A stretch of 45,491 nt of DNA, from positions 1-45,491 of the forward strand of contig CAZRGV010000040.1 in NCBI GenBank assembly GCA_964599655.1. Direction: 5' to 3'. The stretch comes from CAZRGV01 sp964599655. GTDB lineage: Bacteria > Planctomycetota > Planctomycetia > Isosphaerales > Isosphaeraceae. Under the pieces are notes generated by a model. That model did not search any database, was not told where the DNA came from, and saw only the letters and a program-made list of their open reading frames with translations. The position numbers and the translations under genes are program-made. Below, piece after piece: positions 9,023-17,184 of this stretch (its first letter is position 1; each line of letters opens with the position of its first letter).

Positions 9023-10417
9023 ATGAGGCTGAGTCACGTCTGGTCATTCTTGTCGCCAATCCCAATGGTCGCGTGGGTCTACAGCCTATTTCTCTTTGCC
9101 TCGCCCGGATTGGCGGACGAGCCGACCAGACCGGATGACCCTCCAACGTTCACGAGGGATGTCGCCCCGATCCTCCAGCACAAGTGCCAGAGCTGTCATC
9201 GCCACGGCCAGGTCGGACCCTTCGTCCTCGAGACGTACGAGCAGGCTCGGAAGCGCGCCTCGGATATCGTGGCGGTTGTCGAGGATGGCTTGATGCCTCC
9301 CTGGAAGCCCGCGCCCGGGGTCGGGCCGAAGCTCAAACATGACCGTTCCCTCACGGCCGAGGAGATTGCCACCCTCCGGGCCTGGGTTGATGCCGGCGCT
9401 CCCCGCGGTGATGAAAAGCACTTGCCCCCACCGCCTCAATTCCCCGATGAATGGAAGCTCGGCACACCCGACCTGGTCCTCGAGCCGGCCGAGGATTTTC
9501 CGATTCCTGCCCAGGGACCGGACATCTACCGCTGCTTCGTCATTCCCACCCATCTGCCGCGCGACATGGACATCGCGGCGATCGAGTTCCGGCCGGGCAA
9601 TCGTCGCGTCGTGCATCACCTGACCACGTTCATCGACACGAGGGGCCTGGGTCGTCACCTGGATGCGAGCATGCCAGGGCCCGGTTACACGTCCTTCGCG
9701 GGCCCGGGGTTCCCCGTCCAAGGAGAACTCGGCTTCTGGAACGCCGGTGGCGAGCCAACTCGGCTGCCCGAAGGAGTGGGGCTCTCTCTGCCTCGCCGAG
9801 CCGACGTGATTCTTCAGGTCCACTACCACCCAAGCGGCAAGCCCGAGGTCGACCGCACTCGGATTGGCATTCACTTCGCTCGCAAACCGATCAAGCAAAA
9901 GCTGTACTGGAACGACGCCTCGAACAACGACTTCCACCTCCCACCGGGCGACTCACGAATCGAGATCAAGGGGAGTTGGTTCGTGCCCGTCGATCTCGAA
10001 GTGCTCGCGGTCGCTCCTCACATGCATCAACTCGGTCGAGAGATGCGAATGAGCGTCGCCTACCCCGATGGCCAAACGAAAGACCTGATCCACATTCCGG
10101 AATGGGATCCCTCGTGGCAGAGTTCTTACTTCTTCGAAACGCCGATCGACCTGCCGAAAGGATCGGTGGTCCACGTCACGGCTCTGTACGATAACTCCTC
10201 CCACCCTCGTAATCCCAACGACCCACCCCAAACCGTTCGCTCTGGCTACGGTGTCAGCGACGAGATGTGCATCGGTTACATCGCCGTGGTGAAAAAGGGG
10301 CAGGATCTGACGCAGCCAGGCGCGACCGATGACCTTTACGAGATCTTCGAGTCACAGCGCAGGAAGCATCTGGAAAAGCATCTCCAGAAACAACGACTCA
10401 GCCGGCGGCGGCTCTGA
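9023..10417 (+). CDS. Cytochrome c domain fused to copper type II ascorbate-dependent-type monooxygenase
   Basis: 464 residues. A signal peptide ends near ASPGLADEP. A haem-binding CQSCH lies at residues 55-59, in the planctomycete-style context TRDVAPILQHKCQSCH, and MPPWKP resembles a distal Met site. The C-terminal two-thirds matches the PHM/DBM-type copper monooxygenase fold: His198-His199 (RVVHHL), His267/His269 (VHYH), His333 and His335 (APHMHQ) and Met415 (DEMCIG). These fit the two copper sites (three His, and His-His-Met) of that family. It probably hydroxylates an organic substrate in the periplasm, with the haem domain passing electrons (inference). ATG 9023 has AGGGA 8 nt upstream; ATG 9005 and GTG 8975 are in-frame alternatives that only lengthen the signal n-region. 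Confidence 0.85.
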   Translation: MRLSHVWSFLSPIPMVAWVYSLFLFASPGLADEPTRPDDPPTFTRDVAPILQHKCQSCHRHGQVGPFVLETYEQARKRASDIVAVVEDGLMPPWKPAPGVGPKLKHDRSLTAEEIATLRAWVDAGAPRGDEKHLPPPPQFPDEWKLGTPDLVLEPAEDFPIPAQGPDIYRCFVIPTHLPRDMDIAAIEFRPGNRRVVHHLTTFIDTRGLGRHLDASMPGPGYTSFAGPGFPVQGELGFWNAGGEPTRLPEGVGLSLPRRADVILQVHYHPSGKPEVDRTRIGIHFARKPIKQKLYWNDASNNDFHLPPGDSRIEIKGSWFVPVDLEVLAVAPHMHQLGREMRMSVAYPDGQTKDLIHIPEWDPSWQSSYFFETPIDLPKGSVVHVTALYDNSSHPRNPNDPPQTVRSGYGVSDEMCIGYIAVVKKGQDLTQPGATDDLYEIFESQRRKHLEKHLQKQRLSRRRL

Positions 10418-10421
10418 GCCC

Positions 10422-10439
10422 AGGGCGATCCTTCGCCCT
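10422..10439. terminator. Hairpin between convergent genes
   Basis: Arms AGGGCGA (10422-10428) and TCGCCCT (10433-10439) pair perfectly around the 4-nt loop TCCT, 4 nt after the monooxygenase stop. It lies between two converging genes and could end transcription from either side, though neither flank has a T-run. Confidence 0.4.
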
Positions 10440-10549
10440 CTCCTGCGGCTCCTTCCACCTTGGTCTCACCGTCGACGGTCCGAAGCGCAACGCGGCGAGG
10501 AAGCCCATTGGCCTCGTGGACCGTCCGAGAAACGACGAGTCTCCGTTGG

Positions 10550-12181
10550 TCACGAAGCCATCCAGGGAGCCGGGGCCCCCGCCTCGGGCAGCTTGATCAG
10601 GCTGACGCTGACGATGTCGGGGTGTTTTTCCACCGCCTCGAGCGCCGCGTCCGACGGAATGCTGTCCAGGTTCACCACGCCGATGGCCTCGCCGCCGGGT
10701 TGCTTCCGTCCCACGTTCATCTGGGCGATGTTGACCCCGTGTTGCCCGAAGGTCGTGCCGATGAAGCCGATCAGGCCCGGTCGATCGTGGTGGGTAAAGA
10801 CGAGCAAGGTCCCTTCCAGGTGGGCGTCCAGGTCGTATGGTCCGAGCCGAACCAGGCGAACGTACTGCTTACCGAAGAGGGTTCCCGAGGCCACGTACGT
10901 CTTTCGATCGGTGGTGACCTCGGTTTGAATCATGGTTCCAAAATCACCCGTGTCGGTAGAAACCTCCTCGACCAGGGCGATCCCTCGTTCCTTGAGCAGA
11001 ACCTCGGCGTTGACGAGGTTGATCTGCTCTTCGAGCGCGGCCTCCAGCCAGCCCGCGGCGAAGCTGGCGGTGAGCAATCGCGTGTTCTTCGTCGCGACCT
11101 CTCCGCGATAGCGGATCGTCGCGCCCTTGGCGGTTCCTCGATCCATCTGGGCGTGCAACATGCCAAGCCGGCGAGCCAGGTCGAGGTAAAGCCGCAAGTC
11201 GTCGAGCTCGGCCTGATTGAGGTTGGCCATGTTGACCGAAAAACGAACCTGCCCTCGCCGGAAGAAATCCACCAGGAGTCGGGCCGCTTCCTCGGCGACC
11301 GCGACCTGCGCTTCTTCGGTGGACGCCCCGAGATGGGGCGTGACGAGCACCTTGGGATGATTGACGAGGATATGTCCGGCCGGAGGTGGCTCGGGCTCGA
11401 AGACGTCGATGGCCGCCCCCGCGACCTTTCCAGAGTTCAGCGCGTCGGCCAGCGCACTCTCGTCGATCAAACCACCTCGCGCGCAGTTGATGATTCGGAC
11501 GCCTGGCTTCATCCGCTCGATCGCCTGGGGACCGATCAGGTTTCTCGTTTCGGAGGAGAGCGGGGTATGCAACGTGATAAAGTCGCAGCGAGGCCAGAGA
11601 TCATCGAGGACCGAAACACTCTCGATCCCAAGTTCGGCCGCTCGATCGGCCGTCAGGAAGGGGTCGTAGCCGATGACCTTCATGTCGAAGCCCTTGGCGC
11701 GTTTGGCCACCGCCAGGCCAACGCGACCGAGACCGACGATTCCGAGCGTCTTTCCCTCGAGCTGAGCGCCCGTGAACTTGCCACGGTCCCAACGGCCCGC
11801 CTTGAGACTCTCGTTCGCCTGTGCCACGTTGCGAGACAGGGCGAGAATCATCGCCATCGTGTGCTCGGCCGTCGAGATCGTGTTGCCCCCCGGCGTGTTC
11901 ATCACGACAATGCCCTGACGCGTCGCCGCGGGAACGTCGATGTTGTCGACCCCGACTCCCGCCCGCACGATCGCCTTGAGCCGGGTTTGCTCGGCGAGAA
12001 TCTCGGCCGTCAATTGCGTTCCCGAACGGATCACGATTCCGTCCGCCTCCGCCAGCGCGGCCCGAAGGGCGGTCGGGTCGGACGCGAGCTTCGTCGCGAC
12101 CACGACCTCCAGGTCGGGTTCGGCGCGGAGCAGGGCCAGACCTTCCTCGGCCAGTTTGTCGGTCACCAGAATGCGAGGCAT
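10550..12181 (-). CDS. serA: D-3-phosphoglycerate dehydrogenase, long form with ACT domain
   Basis: 543 residues, the 'type I' SerA length. It oxidises 3-phosphoglycerate to phosphohydroxypyruvate, the first step of serine synthesis. The NAD-binding GLGRVG is at 150-155 after RAGVGVDNID (73-82). The catalytic triad is Arg235 (NCARGG), Glu262 (FEPEP) and His283 (PHLG). An allosteric substrate-binding domain spans about 320-455, and a C-terminal ACT domain (about 470-543, with HHDRPGLIGFIGTTFGQHGVN) likely senses L-serine. ATG 12181 gives the standard MPRILVTDKL start. A class V aminotransferase two genes upstream could supply the next step, with a cyanophycinase between them. Confidence 0.95.
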   Translation of the reverse strand: MPRILVTDKLAEEGLALLRAEPDLEVVVATKLASDPTALRAALAEADGIVIRSGTQLTAEILAEQTRLKAIVRAGVGVDNIDVPAATRQGIVVMNTPGGNTISTAEHTMAMILALSRNVAQANESLKAGRWDRGKFTGAQLEGKTLGIVGLGRVGLAVAKRAKGFDMKVIGYDPFLTADRAAELGIESVSVLDDLWPRCDFITLHTPLSSETRNLIGPQAIERMKPGVRIINCARGGLIDESALADALNSGKVAGAAIDVFEPEPPPAGHILVNHPKVLVTPHLGASTEEAQVAVAEEAARLLVDFFRRGQVRFSVNMANLNQAELDDLRLYLDLARRLGMLHAQMDRGTAKGATIRYRGEVATKNTRLLTASFAAGWLEAALEEQINLVNAEVLLKERGIALVEEVSTDTGDFGTMIQTEVTTDRKTYVASGTLFGKQYVRLVRLGPYDLDAHLEGTLLVFTHHDRPGLIGFIGTTFGQHGVNIAQMNVGRKQPGGEAIGVVNLDSIPSDAALEAVEKHPDIVSVSLIKLPEAGAPAPWMAS

Positions 12182-12292
12182 GTCGTGTGGACTCCCAGAG
12201 AGAAGACCCCGGTCCCGGAGGACGATCGGATCGCGGAATTCCGCCGTTGAAGGGCACGCGACTCACGCCGAGAGCGCTGATCGAGCGTCGAG

Positions 12293-12319
12293 GGAGTCCT
12301 GGAAACGTTCAGGAACTCC
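12293..12319 (-). terminator. Stem-loop between cyanophycinase and serA
   Basis: GGAGTCCT-G-GAA and TTC-AGG-A-ACTCC form an 11-bp stem with one bulged base on each side and an ACG loop. It lies about 62 nt downstream of the cyanophycinase stop and upstream of serA. There is no T-tract on the minus-strand side, so it may be a weak terminator, an RNA-processing site or chance. Confidence 0.3.
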
Positions 12320-12380
12320 GGCACTCACGAGAGTCTGGCATGGGCGACTTCAACGCTCCGAAACCTGGGCACAAAAACCG

Positions 12381-13232
12381 CTATTCGTCCGCCATTCGCT
12401 GGATAAGAACACCCTTGTCGATGTGATACTTCATTCCAGCCTTGAGTGTGATTGTCTTCAATTTCGCGTTCGTATCGAGAGCGTTTCGCGCCTGGCCGGC
12501 GGCGTCGGGATGCGTCTTGGCGGCCTTCCCCGGCTCTCTCGCGTCGAGCACGATGACGTCGCTTTGCCCGACAACTTCGAACTCGAGCCCACTGACGATC
12601 ACCGCCGTCGACTCGTCGATCCCAACGCCCAGGAGCGACGGGTTGGACAGAACCACGCTTGTGAGACGTTCCATCCGGCGCCGCCGGAGAAAATGCTGAT
12701 CGACGATGACCTCGGGCCAGAGGCCAAGCCCTTCGCCGATCCTGGGTTTTCTGGCCTCGGCCGGTCGTCTCGGGCCGACCTCTCCCGCGATCATCAAGCG
12801 GGACATCACGGCCGCACCCGCGCTGGTGCCGCCGATCGTCGCGCCTTCCTGATAACGAGCCTGGATGGCCCCGCAAACACCTCCCTTGACCAGCGCCTCG
12901 ATCAACCGGGTTTGATCGCCACCTCGCATCCAGATCAGGTCGGCTGTCCGGATCGCGGAACAGGCCGTTTCGGGATTGCTGAGGTCGAGAATCTCGACAT
13001 GCGTCGCACCGTCGTTTCGCCAGCGCTCGGCCATGAATCGCCCGGCGTCTGGATCTCTCGACGCGTGAGGCACGACCAGCACCTTGGCCCTGGCTCCACC
13101 GGCCAGCTCAAGGGCCCGACGACGGATCGGCTCGATCCCAGAGCCTCCCCCCACGATGACGAGATGGCCCTTCGGAGCTGCATCCTCCACGCCAACTCCC
13201 ATCGTGGCCAGAAGCAACAGGACCCACTTCAT
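12381..13232 (-). CDS. Exported cyanophycinase-like peptidase (family S51)
   Basis: 283 residues from ATG 13232. The hydrophobic N-terminus MKWVLLLLATMGVGVEDA resembles a signal peptide. S51 landmarks are IVGGGSG (25-32), MRGGDQTRL (102-110), the nucleophile elbow GGTSAGA with Ser137, and DQHFLRRRRMERL, matching the 'D.HF..R.R..RL' segment of cyanophycinases. These enzymes cut cyanophycin (multi-Arg-poly-Asp) to beta-Asp-Arg dipeptides. No cyanophycin synthetase gene is in the window, so scavenging of external polymer or another isopeptide role is equally possible. The gene lies 105 nt downstream of an aminotransferase and 199 nt upstream of serA on the same strand. A longer reading from 13286 would hide the signal peptide. 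Confidence 0.8.
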   Translation of the reverse strand: MKWVLLLLATMGVGVEDAAPKGHLVIVGGGSGIEPIRRRALELAGGARAKVLVVPHASRDPDAGRFMAERWRNDGATHVEILDLSNPETACSAIRTADLIWMRGGDQTRLIEALVKGGVCGAIQARYQEGATIGGTSAGAAVMSRLMIAGEVGPRRPAEARKPRIGEGLGLWPEVIVDQHFLRRRRMERLTSVVLSNPSLLGVGIDESTAVIVSGLEFEVVGQSDVIVLDAREPGKAAKTHPDAAGQARNALDTNAKLKTITLKAGMKYHIDKGVLIQRMADE

Positions 13233-13337
13233 ACCAGGCTCCGACGAAGCAACTCGCGGGATCAAAGGCAACGATGGACCAGGCAACTCGGTTCAAGTGC
13301 ATGGTCCATCCGCATCGATTCCCGATCGTCGACGTGT

Positions 13338-14495
13338 TCAGCCAACAGTCACCGGCTTCCTTTGACCCATCAAGACCCGTTGAGCCGCGGTTACGGCCCG
13401 GCCCGGCTCGACCTCGAACCCGAGCTCATTCAGGACCAACTCCAGGGCCGCCAGGCCGGAGACCACGTCGAGCTCGTCGGTATATCCCATGTGGCCGATC
13501 CGGACAATCTTCCCTTTGAGCTTATCTTGCCCGCCGACGAAGGTGATTCCGAATCGCTCGAAGATGGTGCCGCGAATGGTCGTGTCCTTCAATCCGTCGG
13601 GAACTCGGAACGCCGTCAGCCCCTCGGCCGGCCGGGCGCTGAAGAGTTCCAGGCCGAGGGCCTGAATGCCCGCCTGGCAGGCCTCGCTCATCCGCTGATG
13701 ACGTGCCCAGACGTTCTCCATGCCCTCGGCAAGAATCCGCTTCAAGGCGGTCTTCAGGCCCAGAAGCAAGGTGTGCGCGGGCGTGTAGGGCGTGTCGAAG
13801 TCGGCAATCTTCTTGCGCGCCGCCTTCAGATTAAAATAGAACGCGGGCGCATCGAAGGCGTCGATCTTGGCCCAGGCCTTCCGACTGACCGCCAGAAACG
13901 CCAGGCCCGGCGGAAGCATCAGCGCTTTTTGCGATCCGACCGCCAGGAGGTCGATGCCCCAGGCATCGGTGCGGCATTCCATGGCGCCGACACCGGAAAT
14001 GCCATCGACCGCGAAAATCGCGTCGGTCCGCGACACGATCTTGCCGATCGCCTCGACGGGATGGCCCGTGCCGGTCGAGGTTTCACTCAGTGTTCCCATG
14101 ACACAGACGGTGTCCGGATGCTCCTTCAGCGCATTCTCGACGCGCTGCGGATCAACCGGTTGGCCCCATTCGAAATCGACGGTCACCGCGTTGATGCCGT
14201 AGGCCTGGCAGATCTTGGCCCAACGCAGGGCGAACCAACCGGCGTTCAGGACGAGCGCTTTGCCGCCCCTGGGGACACTGTTGACCGCGGCCGCCTCCAT
14301 CGCGCCTGTTCCCGAGGCGGTCAGCAGCAGAACATCGTTCTGGGTCTGGAACACCTCCTTGAGCCCGGCCACACAGTCGACGATGACCTGCTTGGCCTCG
14401 GCCGATCGGTGGTGAATCACCGGCCGAGCCATCTCCAGCAGGACATCTTCCGGGACCGGGGCTGGCCCCGGAGTCATCAGGCGCGGCTTCTGCAT
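13338..14495 (-). CDS. Class V PLP aminotransferase (alanine-glyoxylate/serine-glyoxylate/phosphoserine type)
   Basis: 385 residues. It starts MQKPRLMTPGPAPVPEDVL, the classic opening of the AGAT/SGAT family. TASGTGAMEAA (59-69) binds the PLP phosphate, AVDGISGVGAME (162-173) contains the PLP-contacting Asp, and VGSQKALMLPPG (187-197) holds the Schiff-base Lys190. Such enzymes transfer amino groups between Ala, Ser and glyoxylate or pyruvate. In genomes without a classical serC, members next to serA are thought to serve as phosphoserine aminotransferase, and this gene's location two genes before serA on the same strand fits that role. Direct evidence for substrate is lacking. Confidence 0.87.
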   Translation of the reverse strand: MQKPRLMTPGPAPVPEDVLLEMARPVIHHRSAEAKQVIVDCVAGLKEVFQTQNDVLLLTASGTGAMEAAAVNSVPRGGKALVLNAGWFALRWAKICQAYGINAVTVDFEWGQPVDPQRVENALKEHPDTVCVMGTLSETSTGTGHPVEAIGKIVSRTDAIFAVDGISGVGAMECRTDAWGIDLLAVGSQKALMLPPGLAFLAVSRKAWAKIDAFDAPAFYFNLKAARKKIADFDTPYTPAHTLLLGLKTALKRILAEGMENVWARHQRMSEACQAGIQALGLELFSARPAEGLTAFRVPDGLKDTTIRGTIFERFGITFVGGQDKLKGKIVRIGHMGYTDELDVVSGLAALELVLNELGFEVEPGRAVTAAQRVLMGQRKPVTVG

Positions 14496-14904
14496 CGCTC
14501 TCGTCCTCAGGCTTTCGCCTGCCTCAATCAGTTCATCGAATCCGTGGTGTCCAAATCGACGTCAACAAGCCGACTCATCGAGCAAAGAAAGTTCGGTGGG
14601 GCACCTCGCCCGAATCGTCTCAGTCTACTCGGAAGTCCAGCCGACGGCGAGTCACGTTCGCGCGAAAGCGCTGTTATCCTGGAATCGGATTCCGCATTGC
14701 GTCGGACAGGACCGCGCCTCCGGATCGTGCAGCCGCCTTGGTGGTACGATGGTTCCCTCGTGCTGATCGGTGGAAGCCCGACAATCCCACGGCTCTTTTC
14801 CTGAGATCGACCAAGAATGCAGGCAAGCCATTCCGAGGTCATCGGAATGGCTTGCCTGGAAGAAATAATCGCATCGAAGAATGCGCGGTCTTCTTGAGGA
14901 ACGA
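14496..14904. other. Intergenic region upstream of the aminotransferase
   Basis: 409 nt between the aminotransferase start and the stop of the next minus-strand gene. No reading frame here has coding features that I recognise. It must hold the promoter of the aminotransferase cluster, but I see no clear -35/-10 pair. Its most obvious structure is the strong hairpin at 14820-14858. Confidence 0.4.
14820..14858 (-). terminator. Strong terminator hairpin, 17-bp perfect stem
   Basis: CAGGCAAGCCATTCCGA (14820-14836) pairs base for base with TCGGAATGGCTTGCCTG (14842-14858) around a 5-nt loop. It lies 46 nt past the stop of the minus-strand lipoprotein gene. On that strand the stem is followed by a modest T-containing stretch (CATTCTT). 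It is probably the terminator of that gene. Confidence 0.7.
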
Positions 14905-15702
14905 TCAGAAGGTTACGCCTGGAGCGCCACCCGCGCCCCCCGCGCCGCCCTGCCCTTCCTCCTCATCCCCGCCCGCGAACGCGATCGAGGCTCTGCGCCC
15001 CACGGCGAACGATTCCATGGCATACTTGATGCCGGAACTCACCGCGGGCGAATTCGCGAGGGCCGGAGGAAAGTCCCAGATCAGCGCGACATCGTAGTTG
15101 TCCTGGGAATAGAAGTACGCATTGATGCGATTGCCCGTGGCGGACTGGAACTGGAGTCGCTTGTACGACCGTCCGCGCTCGGTCACGTTCTCGAGCTTGC
15201 CGGACATCGCGGCCTCGCCACCACCGTAGTAATTGGCGATCAACGCACGCACGTCGTCGAGAAACGGCCCTCGGTTCGTGGGAGGAGGAGCCGCCTTCTT
15301 GCCCGCGGCCGTGGGCGGCTTCTTGAAACGCGCCAGTACGTGCAACTGCAAGGCCGCGCCCCCCTGGCCCTGGCCACCACCCGCGGCCTGACCCTGGCCC
15401 TGGCCCTGACTCGTCGACCCCGTCGAGGGGTAGCCGAGAAACGACTCCGCCAGGTCGAACTGACCGGCCGCCGCCGGCAAGTTGCTCGCCGGTGCCTTGT
15501 CCAGCGGCATCGGAGGCCGCAGGAAAATGTTCAGTTCTTTGAATTTGCCTTGTTCCGCCGGTTTCAGAAACGTGTTAAGCTGTTGCTGGTATTTCAGGTA
15601 ATCCAGCGTCTTCTCGAGACGGGTTTCGTAGCTGTTCTCGCCCAGGCAACCGAGTCCGCAGACGGCGGTTGCGGCAACCACGACGGTCAAGACCCGTCTC
15701 AT
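14905..15702 (-). CDS. Hypothetical lipoprotein with Gly/Gln-rich linker
   Basis: 265 residues from ATG 15702, chosen because GAGGAA lies about 10 nt upstream and because the sequence then starts as a signal peptide (MRRVLTVVVAATAVCGLGC). Cys19 follows a lipobox-like but atypical G-L-G, so lipid attachment is probable rather than certain. Residues about 20-70 are helical and conserved-looking, with YLKYQQQLNTFLKPAE. A low-complexity GQGQGQ/GGGQGQGG linker (about 100-115) leads to a second domain, and the C-terminus is Glu/Gly-rich (EEEGQGGAGGAGG). I do not recognise a named family. It is divergent from the P-II gene, with 129 nt between the starts. Confidence 0.75.
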   Translation of the reverse strand: MRRVLTVVVAATAVCGLGCLGENSYETRLEKTLDYLKYQQQLNTFLKPAEQGKFKELNIFLRPPMPLDKAPASNLPAAAGQFDLAESFLGYPSTGSTSQGQGQGQAAGGGQGQGGAALQLHVLARFKKPPTAAGKKAAPPPTNRGPFLDDVRALIANYYGGGEAAMSGKLENVTERGRSYKRLQFQSATGNRINAYFYSQDNYDVALIWDFPPALANSPAVSSGIKYAMESFAVGRRASIAFAGGDEEEGQGGAGGAGGAPGVTF

Positions 15703-15831
15703 GTGTCCGGTTCCTCGCGGTGGAAAGCTCGTAAAATTCGCCATTCCAATGTCCGAACGAGCCCATGGGATGTCAAGAGCCGCGCGGCCGTCCAGCATTG
15801 GTCTGCCATCAGCAAAGGAGGGTTGAGCGGG

Positions 15832-16143
15832 GTGGTTCAGTTGATCGTGATGGTCAAACCGTTTCGCGTGCGGGCGGTCCTGGCGGAGCTTGAGTCGATC
15901 GACATCCTCGGAGTGACGGTCCGCGAAGTGATGGGTTTCGGACGCCAGAAGAACCGGCTCCATCGCTACCTGGGCAGCGAGTACAACACGTCGTTCCTAC
16001 CCAAGGTGGAAATCACGCTGTTTCTGAACGACGACGAGGTCCCCCGGGCCATCAAGGCGATTGTGAGTCAGGCCAGGACCGGCCGGATGGGCGACGGCAA
16101 AATCCTGGTCCTGAAATGCCTGGAACCCGCCATCACGTGGTAG
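15832..16143 (+). CDS. P-II family nitrogen regulatory protein, C-terminally short
   Basis: 103 residues from GTG 15832. This start puts the T-loop tyrosine at residue 51, its canonical position, and AAAGGAGGG lies about 9 nt upstream (15814-15822). P-II signatures are LIVMVKPFRV (4-13), the MGFGRQK nucleotide-binding stretch (34-40), GSEYNTSFLPK (48-58) with Tyr51 as possible uridylylation site, and RTGRMGDGKI (82-91). The usual C-terminal IRIRTGE segment is absent and the protein ends LEPAITW, so the arginines that contact ATP phosphates at about 101 and 103 are missing. No amtB or glnA lies nearby. It is probably a paralogue sensing ATP/2-oxoglutarate differently from GlnB (inference). Confidence 0.85.
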   Translation: MVQLIVMVKPFRVRAVLAELESIDILGVTVREVMGFGRQKNRLHRYLGSEYNTSFLPKVEITLFLNDDEVPRAIKAIVSQARTGRMGDGKILVLKCLEPAITW

Positions 16144-16365
16144 GTCGAGTGCGACGGGCGGTTTGAGGACGCTGTCGAGTCAATCCGTCTGGCTTACGAG
16201 GGAAAGCCTGTCGGTCTTTCGCCCCGTCGACGATCGCGACCGACGCTCGTACGAGACTCGCGCAGGAAACACGGATACGTGGGCCAGCCCGAGGATGGCC
16301 ATCCGTTCCCGCCGAAACCCGGCGATCGGATTGCCTCCGCGGGCTGCGATGCGATGGACGATCCA

Positions 16366-17184
16366 TCAGTGCGGCGTGCTGATCCAGAGAACCCGCCGAA
16401 CGTGTCGTTCGTGAGGGGGTCCTTCCAGATCGATCAGTTGCGTGCTTGGCTCATGCGACGAATTCTCGGCCTGCAAGAGGCCGTAGCGACCCGACCGATC
16501 AAACCATCGGACGATCGGCTGCCCATTGATCCACGCCACCACGAGAGACCCGATGAGCGCGTCGTAAGGCTCCTCCGAGTCGGCATACGCCACGCAGGCG
16601 CCGGTGGCGAGAATCGGGGTCATGGCGTCCCCCTCCACCTGAACGCAGCGGCAATCGCGGCAGGCCTCCAACCACTCACGATGCGCGGCGATGTAGCCCG
16701 GCTGGGAACGATCGGTCAGCCGCTCGCGGTCGGCCCCTTCGACACGCACCAGCACAATGTTCTCGGTCTCGATTTCCGTCGGGATCGGCTCGGAGGCCTG
16801 GCCGTTCCCATTCGACGGACCATCGACCGGACCGGCGGACGGCTCTTTTTGTTCCAAACGCCGCAGGGCGGTGCGGAGGAGATTCTGAACCGAGTCCGCT
16901 TCGGCGAGAGGTTGCAACTCGGGAGGCTTCCGGAACCTTGGCCCTCGGCCATGAAGCAACCAGAGCGGTTCCACCGAAGTTAACTCGACGAACCGCAAGA
17001 GGACCTCGGCCGGAACCGTAACACCGGCTTCGTAGTTATACCAGGTTCGGACCGGCAATCCGAGCCGCCGAGCCATTTCCGAGCCCCCTCGCTCGCCAAA
17101 CAACTCCGTTCGAATCTCATGTAACCGCTCCGCCAGGCGGTATTTCACACGTACCGATTCCGGCCTGTTTTTCTGGCGGGCCAT
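16366..17184 (-). CDS. HTH regulator with inactive S24/LexA-like peptidase domain
   Basis: 272 residues from ATG 17184 (MARQKNRPES). The frame stays open upstream to GTG 17265, and neither start has a good ribosome site. Residues about 15-80 form an XRE-type helix-turn-helix (SEMARRLGLPVRTWYNYEAGVTVP). A linker rich in P, G and E follows, then a C-terminal S24 fold about 175-272. The catalytic motif normally V-x-G-D-S-M reads VEGDAM, with Ala187 replacing the nucleophile Ser. The general-base Lys region reads GQPIVRWF, with Arg226. Auto-cleavage is therefore not expected, and the domain probably only dimerises or binds a partner. Its promoter is recognisable (17298-17326). Confidence 0.82.
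   Translation of the reverse strand: MARQKNRPESVRVKYRLAERLHEIRTELFGERGGSEMARRLGLPVRTWYNYEAGVTVPAEVLLRFVELTSVEPLWLLHGRGPRFRKPPELQPLAEADSVQNLLRTALRRLEQKEPSAGPVDGPSNGNGQASEPIPTEIETENIVLVRVEGADRERLTDRSQPGYIAAHREWLEACRDCRCVQVEGDAMTPILATGACVAYADSEEPYDALIGSLVVAWINGQPIVRWFDRSGRYGLLQAENSSHEPSTQLIDLEGPPHERHVRRVLWISTPH

Noticed and set aside
10460..12250. A 596-codon plus-strand frame over serA
   Set aside because: Antisense shadow of serA, Arg/Asp/Val-rich without motifs.
11940..14804. A 954-codon open frame on the plus strand opposite serA, cyanophycinase and the aminotransferase
   Set aside because: High-GC antisense shadow. It has no recognisable domain and all three genes on the other strand have clear catalytic motifs.
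15365..15420. Short tandem repeats (GQGQGQ coding) as a possible mobile or CRISPR-like repeat
   Set aside because: They are in-frame low-complexity codons of a protein linker, too short and too few to be an array.
14881..15831. An N-terminal extension of the P-II protein by over 300 residues
   Set aside because: It is antisense to the lipoprotein gene. The GTG at 15832 has a strong ribosome site and restores Tyr51 numbering.
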